Of a DNA stretch of 64,000 nt, positions 1 to 7,684 are shown piece after piece. The stretch's first letter is position 1; each line of letters opens with the position of its first letter. A program made the position numbers and the translations under genes. Source of the stretch: Pseudolysobacter sp964466115 (GTDB lineage Bacteria; Pseudomonadota; Gammaproteobacteria; Xanthomonadales; Rhodanobacteraceae); contig CAYXMH010000005.1 in NCBI GenBank assembly GCA_964466115.1, positions 66,731-130,730 of the forward strand. Direction: 5' to 3'. The notes beneath the pieces were generated by a model. The model was not told the origin of the DNA. It did no database searches and worked only from the letters and a program-made list of their open reading frames with translations.

Positions 1-548
1 ACCACCGCGTGAACCAAGCCGATCGATTTTGCGGTTTCCGCGCCGAATATCTCCGCGGTTAAAAAAAAGCGGCGTGCTTCATTTAACCCAATGGCTGCAA
101 GAACGTAAGGTGAGATGACGGCCGGTACCAGACCTAGGCGAGTCTCGGTTAAGCCAAATTTGGCATGATCTGCGGCAATGGCAATATCGCAGCAGGCGAT
201 TAAACCCACCCCGCCGCCGTAGGCGGCCCCGTTGACGCGCGCCAATGTCGGTTTGGATAAAAATTGCAATGTGCGCATGAGTTTGGCAAGCCTAAGCGAA
301 TCGAGACAATTTTCGGCCTCCGATGCGCCGGCCATATCGCGCATCCAATTAAGATCAGCGCCGGCGGAGAATGACGCGCCGTTTCCGGTCAATACCACCG
401 CACGGATCTCCGTATCGTTGTCCAGGCGCAGCAGAGTTTCGGTGAGCTCTGAAATCAACGCCGCATCGAACGCGTTGTGCAGTTGCGGTCGATTCAGCGC
501 AAGCGTGGCAATGGCTTGTTCAATAGTGACTTGCAGCAGATCGGACAT
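1..548 (-). CDS. liuC: Methylglutaconyl-CoA hydratase (LiuC type), 3' end cut by window edge
   Basis: Crotonase-fold enzyme that hydrates 3-methylglutaconyl-CoA to HMG-CoA in leucine/isovalerate breakdown. I translated the minus strand from the ATG at 548; 182 codons stay open to base 1, so roughly the last third is missing. Seen: N-terminal MSDLLQVTIEQAIATLALNR, oxyanion-loop motif FSAGADLNWM (about residues 60-69), GGGVGLIACCD (111-121) and the catalytic glutamate in LTETRLGLVPAVISPYV (E135). The first crotonase glutamate is replaced by glycine in GGGVGL, which with PAVISPYV fits my knowledge of the bacterial LiuC/GnyH subgroup rather than generic enoyl-CoA hydratase. It lies divergent from the iron operon; the other liu genes are on the same strand further right. 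Substrate is inferred from subgroup and context. Confidence 0.85.
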   Translation of the reverse strand, partial: MSDLLQVTIEQAIATLALNRPQLHNAFDAALISELTETLLRLDNDTEIRAVVLTGNGASFSAGADLNWMRDMAGASEAENCLDSLRLAKLMRTLQFLSKPTLARVNGAAYGGGVGLIACCDIAIAADHAKFGLTETRLGLVPAVISPYVLAAIGLNEARRFFLTAEIFGAETAKSIGLVHAV

Positions 549-632
549 GATGGCGCGTTTAGGCTAAACCTGGGGGTGGCATCATAACCTTATCGATCAA
601 ACTCGCTGGAATGAGGGGTTGTCACGATGCTA

Positions 633-661
633 TTGCATAAGCAAATGAGAACCATTATCAT
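633..661 (+). promoter_or_regulatory. Fur-controlled promoter of the iron-uptake operon
   Basis: TTGCAT (633-638) and TATCAT (656-661) lie 17 bases apart, a good sigma-70 arrangement. TGAGAACCATTATCA at 646-660 resembles the 7-1-7 Fur box TGATAATNATTATCA with two mismatches and covers the spacer and the -10. It sits 32 bases before the first gene of a cupredoxin-FTR1 operon, so iron repression by Fur is the natural reading. Confidence 0.75.
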
Positions 662-692
662 TTACTTTACCTTGTTGTGAGAACAAACCTGT

Positions 693-1016
693 ATGTCGCG
701 CTGGCTGCTGTTTTTTTTATTAATAATGATGACTTTATGTGCCCAAGGGCAAGATTCGGACTATCGATTAACGATTCGCGGTCATCGCTTTGAACCCGCT
801 GAGTTGATCGTGCCAGCGGGACAAAAAATCCGGTTGATCATCGATAACCAGGATGCAACCCCGGAGGAATTCGAAAGCTATGAACTCAATCGCGAAAAAG
901 TGGTGAGTGCACAGGCGCAGATCGTGGTGTTTGTCGGTCCATTGCGGCCTGGGCGCTATCCGTTTTTTGGCGATTTCCATCAAGACACCGCAAAGGGTGT
1001 GCTGATTGTGCAATAG
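693..1016 (+). CDS. Periplasmic cupredoxin-domain protein of an EfeUO-like iron system
   Basis: A 107-residue exported protein: a hydrophobic signal peptide (about residues 3-19, ending CAQGQ), then a single cupredoxin-like beta domain (LTIRGHRFEPAELIVPAG, a run around IIDNQDATPEEFESYEL, GPLRPGRYPFFGDFH). It resembles the N-terminal cupredoxin half of EfeO without the C-terminal M75 peptidase-like domain. In the Efe family this domain is thought to handle ferrous iron or its oxidation before import by the FTR1 permease, which is the next gene 13 bases downstream. The usual cupredoxin copper ligands are not all obvious: I see His near FGDFH but no clear Cys, so direct metal binding is uncertain. 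First gene under the Fur-box promoter at 633-661. Confidence 0.8.
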   Translation: MSRWLLFFLLIMMTLCAQGQDSDYRLTIRGHRFEPAELIVPAGQKIRLIIDNQDATPEEFESYELNREKVVSAQAQIVVFVGPLRPGRYPFFGDFHQDTAKGVLIVQ

Positions 1017-1029
1017 AGGGTAAGAGGCA

Positions 1030-1857
1030 ATGTTAAGTACCGCGCTGTTGGTGTTCCGTGAGGTATTGGAAGCGGCTTTGATCGTCAGCATCGTCTGTGC
1101 CGCAACACGCGGTGTGATTGGGCGCGGTCGTTGGGTTGCAACGGGCATCGCCGCCGGTGTGCTTGGTGCTGTCGTGGTGGCGTGCTTTGCCAGTGTGATT
1201 GCCGATGCGGCCAGCGGTATTGGTCAAGAGCTGTTTAATGCATCAGTGTTGCTGGCCGCCGTGTTGATGATTGCCTGGCACACGATTTGGATGGCGAGTC
1301 ACGGCCGCGAATTGAGCACGCAAATGCGTGCGGTGGGAGCGGCGGTGAGCGATGGGCGGCGGCCGTTATCGGCGCTGTTGATCGTCGTGTCGGTGGCGGT
1401 ATTGCGCGAAGGCTCCGAGGTTGTGTTGTTTCTCTACGGACAGGTGGCCAATGGTTCGGATGTGGCCGGGTTGGTGGGCGGCATCGCGCTTGGCATTGGC
1501 AGCGGAGTAGCGATGGGCGCCGGCCTTTATTTCGGTTTATTGCGCATCCCAATGCGCTACTTCTTCAGCGCCACCAATTGGCTGTTATTGCTGCTTGCGG
1601 CTGGTATGGCATCGCAAGCAGCGCGTTATCTGATCCAGGCCGATGTATTACCGGCGCTTGGCGCACGTATTTGGGATTCATCGGGTTTTCTATCCGACCA
1701 TTCCACCTTCGGTCAAATGCTGCACACCCTAATTGGGTACGACGCCCGCCCCGCTGGCTTGCAGATACTTTTTTATGTGGCCACTGGTGTATTAATAACC
1801 ATAGGAATGAAATTATGGGGAGCTCCCTCCGCGGTAAAACCTGCGCCAAACGCTTAG
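1030..1857 (+). CDS. FTR1-family high-affinity iron permease (EfeU-like)
   Basis: A 275-residue integral membrane protein with about seven hydrophobic segments. It has both REXXE signatures of the FTR1/EfeU family: REVLE near the N-terminus (about residues 11-15) and REGSE near residue 126; these acidic motifs line the iron path in known members. It follows the cupredoxin gene by 13 bases and its end overlaps the next gene by 43 bases, so the three form one Fur-controlled operon. The family imports iron across the inner membrane in an oxidation-coupled way. Gene order (cupredoxin, permease, outer-membrane-like protein) differs from classical efeUOB, and no DyP peroxidase EfeB is present. Confidence 0.9.
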   Translation: MLSTALLVFREVLEAALIVSIVCAATRGVIGRGRWVATGIAAGVLGAVVVACFASVIADAASGIGQELFNASVLLAAVLMIAWHTIWMASHGRELSTQMRAVGAAVSDGRRPLSALLIVVSVAVLREGSEVVLFLYGQVANGSDVAGLVGGIALGIGSGVAMGAGLYFGLLRIPMRYFFSATNWLLLLLAAGMASQAARYLIQADVLPALGARIWDSSGFLSDHSTFGQMLHTLIGYDARPAGLQILFYVATGVLITIGMKLWGAPSAVKPAPNA

Positions 1858-2579
1858 CCGGTTTGGCGCTGGCAGTAAGTTTCGGTTTCAGTCATCTCCC
1901 ATCGGCGCGTGCCGATCCCGCATCGAAAATTTATTTACCACAAGCCGTCTATGGCGAATGGGAACTTGAAATGCGCGGTGGTTTTGAAAACTGGGATCGG
2001 CACGACGGCGGTAACGCACAGCAATACGTGTTTGATATCGGGCGCGGCATCACCTCGCGTTGGTTTAGCGAGTTGGCATTTTTTTATTCCAAAACCGATG
2101 CTAGCAGCGGTGAGCTTGATGAAATTAAATCGGAAAATATTTTCGTTTTGACGGAACCGGGGCAGTACTGGCTCGATATCGGATTGATTGCCGAATACGT
2201 GCGCAATCGCGCCGAGCATGTGAACGAAATCGAGTTTGGACCCTTGTTGCAGAAAGAAATCGGTAACGAGCAGTTCAATTTAAATTTCGAGTTTGAACGC
2301 GAATTGGTGGGTGGCGCGGAAACGGAGCTTACCTACGGCTGGCAATGGAAGCATCGCGGTAATCCGTTATTGGAGTGGGGTTTGCAGGGTTTCGGTGAGT
2401 TTGGTGAGATCGACGATCTCGGGCACGAGCATGTGCATAAAATAGGCCCCGCCTTGTTCGGCCAAATGCGGACCGCTGAGCGCAATAAAATCAAATACGA
2501 CGCGGCATTGCTGTTCGGTGTGACCAATAGTACGCCCGATACGACATTGCGCGTGCAGTTTGAATACGAGATGTATTGA
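1815..2579 (+). CDS. Predicted outer-membrane/exported protein in the iron operon, unknown function
   Basis: The ATG at 1815 is chosen because it is preceded by AGGA at 1803-1806 and followed by a plausible signal peptide (LAGLALAVSFGFSHLPSARA) in a 254-residue product; the frame is open further upstream but that stretch reads as a shadow of the permease gene. The mature part is rich in alternating aromatic, charged and glycine residues (WELEMRGGFENW, WFSELAFFYSK, WGLQGFGEFG, VQFEYEMY) and ends in an aromatic residue (Tyr), typical of outer-membrane beta-barrels. It overlaps the FTR1 permease by 43 bases, so it is translationally tied to iron import. I do not recognise the family; an outer-membrane porin-like partner for metal uptake is an inference. 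Confidence 0.75.
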   Translation: MGSSLRGKTCAKRLAGLALAVSFGFSHLPSARADPASKIYLPQAVYGEWELEMRGGFENWDRHDGGNAQQYVFDIGRGITSRWFSELAFFYSKTDASSGELDEIKSENIFVLTEPGQYWLDIGLIAEYVRNRAEHVNEIEFGPLLQKEIGNEQFNLNFEFERELVGGAETELTYGWQWKHRGNPLLEWGLQGFGEFGEIDDLGHEHVHKIGPALFGQMRTAERNKIKYDAALLFGVTNSTPDTTLRVQFEYEMY

Positions 2580-2631
2580 AGCGAATCTACTTATATTTAG
2601 AAGTTATTCAAAGCTTCAATAAAAACCCAGG

Positions 2632-2712
2632 TTTTCCGTTCGCCCTGAGCCTGTCGAAGGGTGAACGGAAAAGCCGTTCATACTTCGACAGGCTCAGCAC
2701 GAACGGCTTTTC
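2632..2712. repeat. Paired palindromic repeat (TTCGACAGGCTCA family)
   Basis: Two units lie head to head: one carries CCTGAGCCTGTCGAAGG, the other CTTCGACAGGCTCAGC, each bordered by arms of the type CCGTTC/GAACGG. The first unit alone folds (TTTTCCGTTC against GAACGGAAAA). It follows the iron operon stop at 2579 and may act as its 3' end. Related units occur at 4474-4500 and 34479-34619. Confidence 0.8.
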
Positions 2713-2762
2713 TCAAAGTTCCGGCAGCACTATTTTTGAGTGCTATTTTATTACAGCAGAAA

Positions 2763-4376
2763 TTACATTCTGAACACCCCAAACCGCTGCTTCTCGACCG
2801 GCGCATTCAATGAGGCCGAAATCGCAAGTCCCAGCACGCGACGAGTATCAGCCGGATCAATAACACCGTCGTCCCACAATCGTGCCGTGGCGTAATACGG
2901 GTGCCCTTGACGTTCGTACTGATCGCGAATGGGTGTCTTAAACTGCTGTTCCTCATCGCTCGACCAGGTTTTCCCGCTTGCCTCGAGCCCATCGCGCTTG
3001 ACGGTGGCGAGAACGGAGGCGGCTTGTTCGCCACCCATCACCGAGATTCGGGCGTTCGGCCACATCCACAAAAACCGCGGCTGATACCCGCGACCGCACA
3101 TCGCGTAATTACCGGCACCGAACGATCCGCCGATGATGACGGTAAATTTCGGCACATGAGAGCAAGCCACCGCCGTCACCATTTTCGCGCCGTCTTTGGC
3201 GATGCCGGAGTTCTCGTATTTTTTCCCGACCATAAAGCCGGTGATGTTTTGCAAAAACACCAACGGTATGTCGCGTTGGTTGCAAAGCTCGATAAAGTGG
3301 GCGCCTTTCAGCGCCGATTCGGAAAACAGAATCCCGTTGTTGGCGATAATCCCAACCGGATAGCCGTAAATATGGCTAAAACCGCAAACCAGTGTTTTGC
3401 CATAGCGCGCCTTGAATTCGTGGAATTGCGATCCATCGACAATGCGCGCAATAATTTCGCGGATGTCGAACGGGCGGCGGGTATCGCGCGGGACGATGCC
3501 ATAAATTTCTTCGGCGGAATAATGCGGATCCAGAGGTTCCCGGGTTGCCAACGCAATCGATTTGCGTCGATTTAAATTCGCCACGATCGAACGGGCAATT
3601 TCCAAAGCGTGCTGGTCGTTTTCGGCAAAATGATCGGTAACCCCCGATGTGGTGCAATGGACTTCCGCGCCGCCTAAGGATTCTGCGTCGACAACCTCGC
3701 CCGTGGCGGCTTTGACCAGCGGCGGGCCGCCTAAGAAGATCGTGCCTTGTTCTTTGACGATGATCGATTCGTCGCTCATCGCCGGAACGTAGGCGCCGCC
3801 GGCCGTGCACGATCCCATCACCACGGCAATTTGCGGAATATTCAAGGCGGATAGGCGCGCTTGATTGTAGAAAATGCGGCCAAAGTGTTCTTTGTCCGGA
3901 AATACTTCATCTTGCAATGGCAGAAAGGCGCCGCCGGAATCCACCAGATAAATGCACGGTAAGCGATTTTCCAACGCCACTTCCTGCGCACGCAGGTGCT
4001 TTTTAACGGTGATTGGAAAATACGTGCCGCCTTTCACGGTGGCATCGTTGGCAACCACCATTACCTCAATCCCATGCACGCGGCCGACGCCGGTGATAAC
4101 GCCGGCGCACGGCGCTTGATCTTCGTACATGCCATACGCGGCCATTGGGGATAACTCGAGAAACGGTGATCCGGAATCGAGTAAGGCGCGAATGCGTTCC
4201 CGCGGCAGTAACTTCCCGCGTTCAGTGTGCTTGGTGCGGGCCTTTTCACCGCCACCCAATGCAGATTTGGACAACTCGGTTTTTAAGTCCTCGACCACCG
4301 TGCGCAATTGCGTCGCGTTGGCCTTAAATTCCGCGGAATTTACGTCGATTTGCGATTCGATAACGGCCATATGCAT
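2763..4376 (-). CDS. liuB: Methylcrotonoyl-CoA carboxylase, carboxyltransferase (beta) subunit
   Basis: Carboxyltransferase subunit of 3-methylcrotonyl-CoA carboxylase, moving CO2 from carboxybiotin to methylcrotonyl-CoA in leucine degradation. The 537 residues match the usual length of this subunit (about 535). Diagnostic stretches: ERIRALLDSGSPFLELSP, YLVDSGGAFLPLQDEVFPD, VMGSCTAGGAYVPAMSDE, FLQNITGFMVGKKYE, GGSFGAGNYAMCGRGYQP and PNARISVMGGEQAASVLA; the last two form the acyl-CoA and biotin pockets in this family. A second in-frame ATG at 4370 is an equally possible start. The biotin-carrying partner LiuD is not in the window and is probably left of base 1, next to liuC. A converging Fur-type operon separates it from liuC, so the two are not one transcript. 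Confidence 0.95.
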   Translation of the reverse strand: MHMAVIESQIDVNSAEFKANATQLRTVVEDLKTELSKSALGGGEKARTKHTERGKLLPRERIRALLDSGSPFLELSPMAAYGMYEDQAPCAGVITGVGRVHGIEVMVVANDATVKGGTYFPITVKKHLRAQEVALENRLPCIYLVDSGGAFLPLQDEVFPDKEHFGRIFYNQARLSALNIPQIAVVMGSCTAGGAYVPAMSDESIIVKEQGTIFLGGPPLVKAATGEVVDAESLGGAEVHCTTSGVTDHFAENDQHALEIARSIVANLNRRKSIALATREPLDPHYSAEEIYGIVPRDTRRPFDIREIIARIVDGSQFHEFKARYGKTLVCGFSHIYGYPVGIIANNGILFSESALKGAHFIELCNQRDIPLVFLQNITGFMVGKKYENSGIAKDGAKMVTAVACSHVPKFTVIIGGSFGAGNYAMCGRGYQPRFLWMWPNARISVMGGEQAASVLATVKRDGLEASGKTWSSDEEQQFKTPIRDQYERQGHPYYATARLWDDGVIDPADTRRVLGLAISASLNAPVEKQRFGVFRM

Positions 4377-4473
4377 GCTTCTCGTAAAAATTCATCCCTT
4401 AGATAATACACGGTGTCCGTCCTTGGATTCCGTTGCGCTAAATTCAGGGCGATGGGTAGGGTAAAGCACCGCG

Positions 4474-4500
4474 CGTGGTGAGCTCGTCGAATCACGAACG
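4474..4500. repeat. Solo TTCGACAGGCTCA-family repeat unit
   Basis: CGTGGTGAGCTCGTCGAATC followed by ACGAACG is a single diverged copy of the unit seen at 34587-34619 (CGTGGTGAGCTTGTCGAACC core). It lies in the 159-base gap between the J-like gene and liuB. Confidence 0.65.
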
Positions 4501-4535
4501 ATTTTGCACAGGGGTATTAATCAAATGAAGCTCTT

Positions 4536-5966
4536 CTAATCGGGCCGTTTCAATTTTTCTCGTACCCAAAACCGTATGGAACTCACAGATTGCTTCATCT
4601 TACGGCCAATGCCTTTTGTTATGGCTGAAATGACGGTAACCACAATGAGCCCCCAAGTGGCGATTCGTATCAGGCTTGCATTGGCTAATAGGGAGCTTAG
4701 CCATTGCAAGGTCAAACGCCAAGTCAAGGTATTGAGTTGCTTTATTTTCCGATCGATCCAACCCAGCGGAACTATTATAACGGTCACTACTGTGACGAAG
4801 ACGCTTGCGCCCAAGGTGCAAATGCCAACCAACTTGAGTTGATAGCTTAATTGACTGAAAAGCGGTTCTGTCGTGCCCGCAATCATTAAAATTTGTATAA
4901 ATAAATCACGGACCAAAAAAATGCAAGCAAACAAAAAACCAGTAGCCATAATTCGCAATTGCCACAACGCAAATCGAGAACGATTCATGCCGCGGCGTAT
5001 GTTTATTCGATCCCAAAAGCTCAATTGATTATGTCCAAACACTTGGTCTGCCGCATCCAAGCCGTATTGTTTGCGATAGGCGTTCACTAGAGTGCACATC
5101 ACTTTGCGCGTGCTTGGCATGAGCGCGAGAGTCCATTTTCTCCTTAGGGTGAGGCCGTCCTTTAAGGCGCGGAGAAAACGCACCTCGCGTGGGTGTTCGA
5201 AGGCGGCGTTGGTTAATCGTGGCCCATGTTGGATAAAGTGCTCAAAGTCGGCAATGTGCAACGGATTTTCTAAGGCGCGTAACCATTCGCTTGCGCGAGG
5301 TTCGCGACTTGTCAAATGACGGTCGACACCAATTTCTCGCCATGCGAAATGTTTCGCCAAATGCAATAGTGCGTCGGGTTGGCACGGTGCACCCTCGGCA
5401 AGGCTTTGCAACAGTTTAAGCTCCACACAGTCACGAACTGTAAAGTTAAGTAATTCTGGACAATGTTGTAACCATTGATCCAAAACCTTTGCAGTGATTT
5501 GGGCGGATGCAATTTGCGGGAGTAGTGTGCCAACCACATCTGTGGCTAAACGCATTGCAGTCAATTTCGAAATCTCAACCACTGGAGGCTGAGACGCTTT
5601 GGGTGGTCGCAGGGGTGACGCTTGGCGTTCCGGTGGCGGAGGTTGAGATTGCCGCATTGGTGATTGTAGGAAATGCGCCGCTTGCGCAACCGGTGGCAGG
5701 GCTAAATTTTCCGGTGATTCGGGTCCTGAAGCTGAAGTTGGTTCGGAAAGGTCGGTATTCGAAGATCGATCTTCGAGGTTTTTATTCGCAAAGGGTTTAA
5801 ACTTTTCCGCTTGTTTTAATGCTGCTTCGAAGGCCAAGCGTAATGTGTGGAAACCTTCAGCATCATCTTCAGGACGCGTGCATTTTAAACGTATTGCATA
5901 GGCGCGCTTGATGGCGCGCACATCCGCGGTGGGTGCGAGCTTAAGAATGGCCCAGGGATTGATCAC
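4536..5966 (-). CDS. J-like-domain membrane protein, partner of HscC (DjlB/DjlC type)
   Basis: A 476-residue protein. The N-terminus has a J-like fold signature (PWAILKLAPTADVRAIKRAY, then FHTLRLAFEAAL; residues 4-50), but the HPD tripeptide that stimulates Hsp70 ATPase is RPE (residues 31-33, in TRPEDDAEGF). A Pro-rich low-complexity stretch follows (about 70-125), then a helical region with many Trp/Leu, and several hydrophobic segments between about 335 and 450 (FLFACIFLVRDLFIQILMIA; VTVVTVIIVPLGW; IATWGLIVVTVISAI). Its start lies 5 bases after the hscC stop, so the two are co-translated. E. coli HscC likewise works with the atypical membrane J-proteins DjlB/DjlC; function by this analogy. 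Confidence 0.8.
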   Translation of the reverse strand: MINPWAILKLAPTADVRAIKRAYAIRLKCTRPEDDAEGFHTLRLAFEAALKQAEKFKPFANKNLEDRSSNTDLSEPTSASGPESPENLALPPVAQAAHFLQSPMRQSQPPPPERQASPLRPPKASQPPVVEISKLTAMRLATDVVGTLLPQIASAQITAKVLDQWLQHCPELLNFTVRDCVELKLLQSLAEGAPCQPDALLHLAKHFAWREIGVDRHLTSREPRASEWLRALENPLHIADFEHFIQHGPRLTNAAFEHPREVRFLRALKDGLTLRRKWTLALMPSTRKVMCTLVNAYRKQYGLDAADQVFGHNQLSFWDRINIRRGMNRSRFALWQLRIMATGFLFACIFLVRDLFIQILMIAGTTEPLFSQLSYQLKLVGICTLGASVFVTVVTVIIVPLGWIDRKIKQLNTLTWRLTLQWLSSLLANASLIRIATWGLIVVTVISAITKGIGRKMKQSVSSIRFWVREKLKRPD

Positions 5967-5971
5967 GGTGA

Positions 5972-7669
5972 TTAAGGCAGTAACGGAGCATCCACGCTAT
6001 CGAGAAAACGCGACATGTCACCGCGAAAACGTTCGATGCGGGCGATATCCTGCGTCTCCAGCTCGCTGGCGAACGCGTGGATCCATTCACCCAGACGCAA
6101 TCGTTCGTCACCGGTGCGCTCTTCAAATAAACGCTCGGCGCGCTGCATCACGGCAAGATTGGCTTGATGTTCGCGTGGGTGGATCTTGATTTCAGCCAAT
6201 ACGGCCAGGCGCTGCAGAATTTGTTCGGGTGTTAGCAGTCCTGGGTTTTGTTCAATCAACAATTGATGGCGCTCGGAGGTTGCCACGGCTATGGCTTCCA
6301 CCTCCAAAAGACCATTCACATCGTAGGTAAAACGCACATCGACGGGGGTTTCCTCGGCTCGTTTTGGCGGCAATGGGACTGACAATTGTCCCAAGTAGAC
6401 ATTATTGGAAACGCGTGGCGCCTCACCTTGATAAATGCGCAGCAACAGCTGTTTTTGATAGTCCGTGGTTGGGACGTAGCGTTTTTCACGGCTGGCTGGA
6501 ATAACCGTATTGCGTTCGATGATGGGAGAAAACAAGCCGTTATGGACGCGTTTGCGCTCATCGGTACGCGACACTTCGATGCCAAGTGTGTACGGACACA
6601 CATCGGTCATAACGATTTCACGAAATGCCTCATCGCGATTTTTCATGCCGGTCATCACGCAGGTGCCGCGTGCGACGACTTCATCTGGGTTGAGGTGCCG
6701 CAGCGGCAAACGCCCGAACATGCGCGTGACCATGCGCGAGATCATCGGCATGCGCGAAGCCCCGCCAACCAAGACGATGGCGTCGAGTTCATTCGGGTCT
6801 TTCTTTGCATCGCGCAAGGCGCGCTCTACTGGCGTTCGAATTCGCTGCAATAGCGGGGCTGCCAGGGATTCGAATCGAGTTTCGCTGATCGACCAATGAC
6901 GGTCTTGTCCCGCCAAGTGGATAGTGAGTTCGGTTTCTTGCGATTGACTAAGCTGGCACTTAAGCCGTTCCATGCGGCTACGCAATTGCGCCGTCTGCGC
7001 GCAAGTGATCTGTTCTGGACGTAGCTTTAGGTCACTTAACATGGCTTGGCATAGCAATTCGACAAAATCCTCGCCGCCTAAGAAATTGTCCCCGGCACTG
7101 GCATGCACCTCCATCACGCCTTCGTACATTTCCAGAATGGAAACATCGAAAGTGCCGCCGCCAAGATCAAACACCAAAAAATGCGCTTCGCTTCGATCTT
7201 GCTGCAAGCCATAGGCAAGTGCAGCCGCCGTGGGTTCATTGATCAATCGTTCCACTTTAATGCCGCACAGTTGACCGGCGTTGCGCGTGGCTTTGCGTTG
7301 CGCGTCGCTAAAATAAGCCGGAACGCTGATGATTGCTTCGGTCACTTTTTCGCCGGTGTGCAACTCAGCATCGGTAATCAAGGAGCGCAGCACCAATGCT
7401 GATAGATCTTCTGGGCGAAATGAATGCGTGCCTAAATTCGTCACGCGTTCACTGCCCATGTAGCGCTTGAACGTGGCAACGGACAGTGCCGGGTGTGTGA
7501 TCAACCGTTCGCGCGCCGCGGCGCCAACCAATAGGGTGCCGGTTTCATCGACGCTGATCACCGAAGGCGTCAACGTCGATTGCAACGAATTCGGAATTAA
7601 CTTGGGGCCATCAGCACTCCAAATACCGACCAACGAATTGGTCGTGCCAAGATCGATTCCGACAATCAC
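5972..7669 (-). CDS. hscC: Specialised Hsp70 chaperone HscC
   Basis: A 565-residue Hsp70. The ATPase domain has the canonical motifs: DLGTTNS (residues 6-12), the AIISVPAYFSDAQRKAT stretch, EPTAAALAYG, FDLGGGTFDVSIL, GGEDF and VLVGGASRMPMI. The substrate-binding beta domain follows (SPIIERNTVIPASREKRY, LLLRIYQGEAP), but the C-terminal lid and the EEVD-like tail are short, giving the length typical of HscC (about 560) rather than DnaK (about 640). It is 15 bases after the thiolase gene and 5 bases before the J-like membrane protein, within a minus-strand run that also carries leucine catabolism genes. In E. coli HscC is a specialised, non-heat-induced Hsp70; its client here is unknown. Confidence 0.92.
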   Translation of the reverse strand: MIVGIDLGTTNSLVGIWSADGPKLIPNSLQSTLTPSVISVDETGTLLVGAAARERLITHPALSVATFKRYMGSERVTNLGTHSFRPEDLSALVLRSLITDAELHTGEKVTEAIISVPAYFSDAQRKATRNAGQLCGIKVERLINEPTAAALAYGLQQDRSEAHFLVFDLGGGTFDVSILEMYEGVMEVHASAGDNFLGGEDFVELLCQAMLSDLKLRPEQITCAQTAQLRSRMERLKCQLSQSQETELTIHLAGQDRHWSISETRFESLAAPLLQRIRTPVERALRDAKKDPNELDAIVLVGGASRMPMISRMVTRMFGRLPLRHLNPDEVVARGTCVMTGMKNRDEAFREIVMTDVCPYTLGIEVSRTDERKRVHNGLFSPIIERNTVIPASREKRYVPTTDYQKQLLLRIYQGEAPRVSNNVYLGQLSVPLPPKRAEETPVDVRFTYDVNGLLEVEAIAVATSERHQLLIEQNPGLLTPEQILQRLAVLAEIKIHPREHQANLAVMQRAERLFEERTGDERLRLGEWIHAFASELETQDIARIERFRGDMSRFLDSVDAPLLP

Positions 7670-7684
7670 AGGTCGTTGTACTCG

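Noticed and set aside
1287..1814. Upstream extension of the outer-membrane-like protein frame
   Set aside because: The extra part lies wholly inside the FTR1 permease gene in another frame; the ATG at 1815 has a ribosome site and signal peptide.
2576..2773. Short open frame (65 codons) after the iron operon
   Set aside because: It runs through a palindromic repeat pair and its product (FALSLSKGERKS) is the usual spurious translation of that repeat.
2901..3575. 224-codon open frame opposite liuB
   Set aside because: It is antisense to a strongly conserved carboxyltransferase gene and has no recognisable domain.
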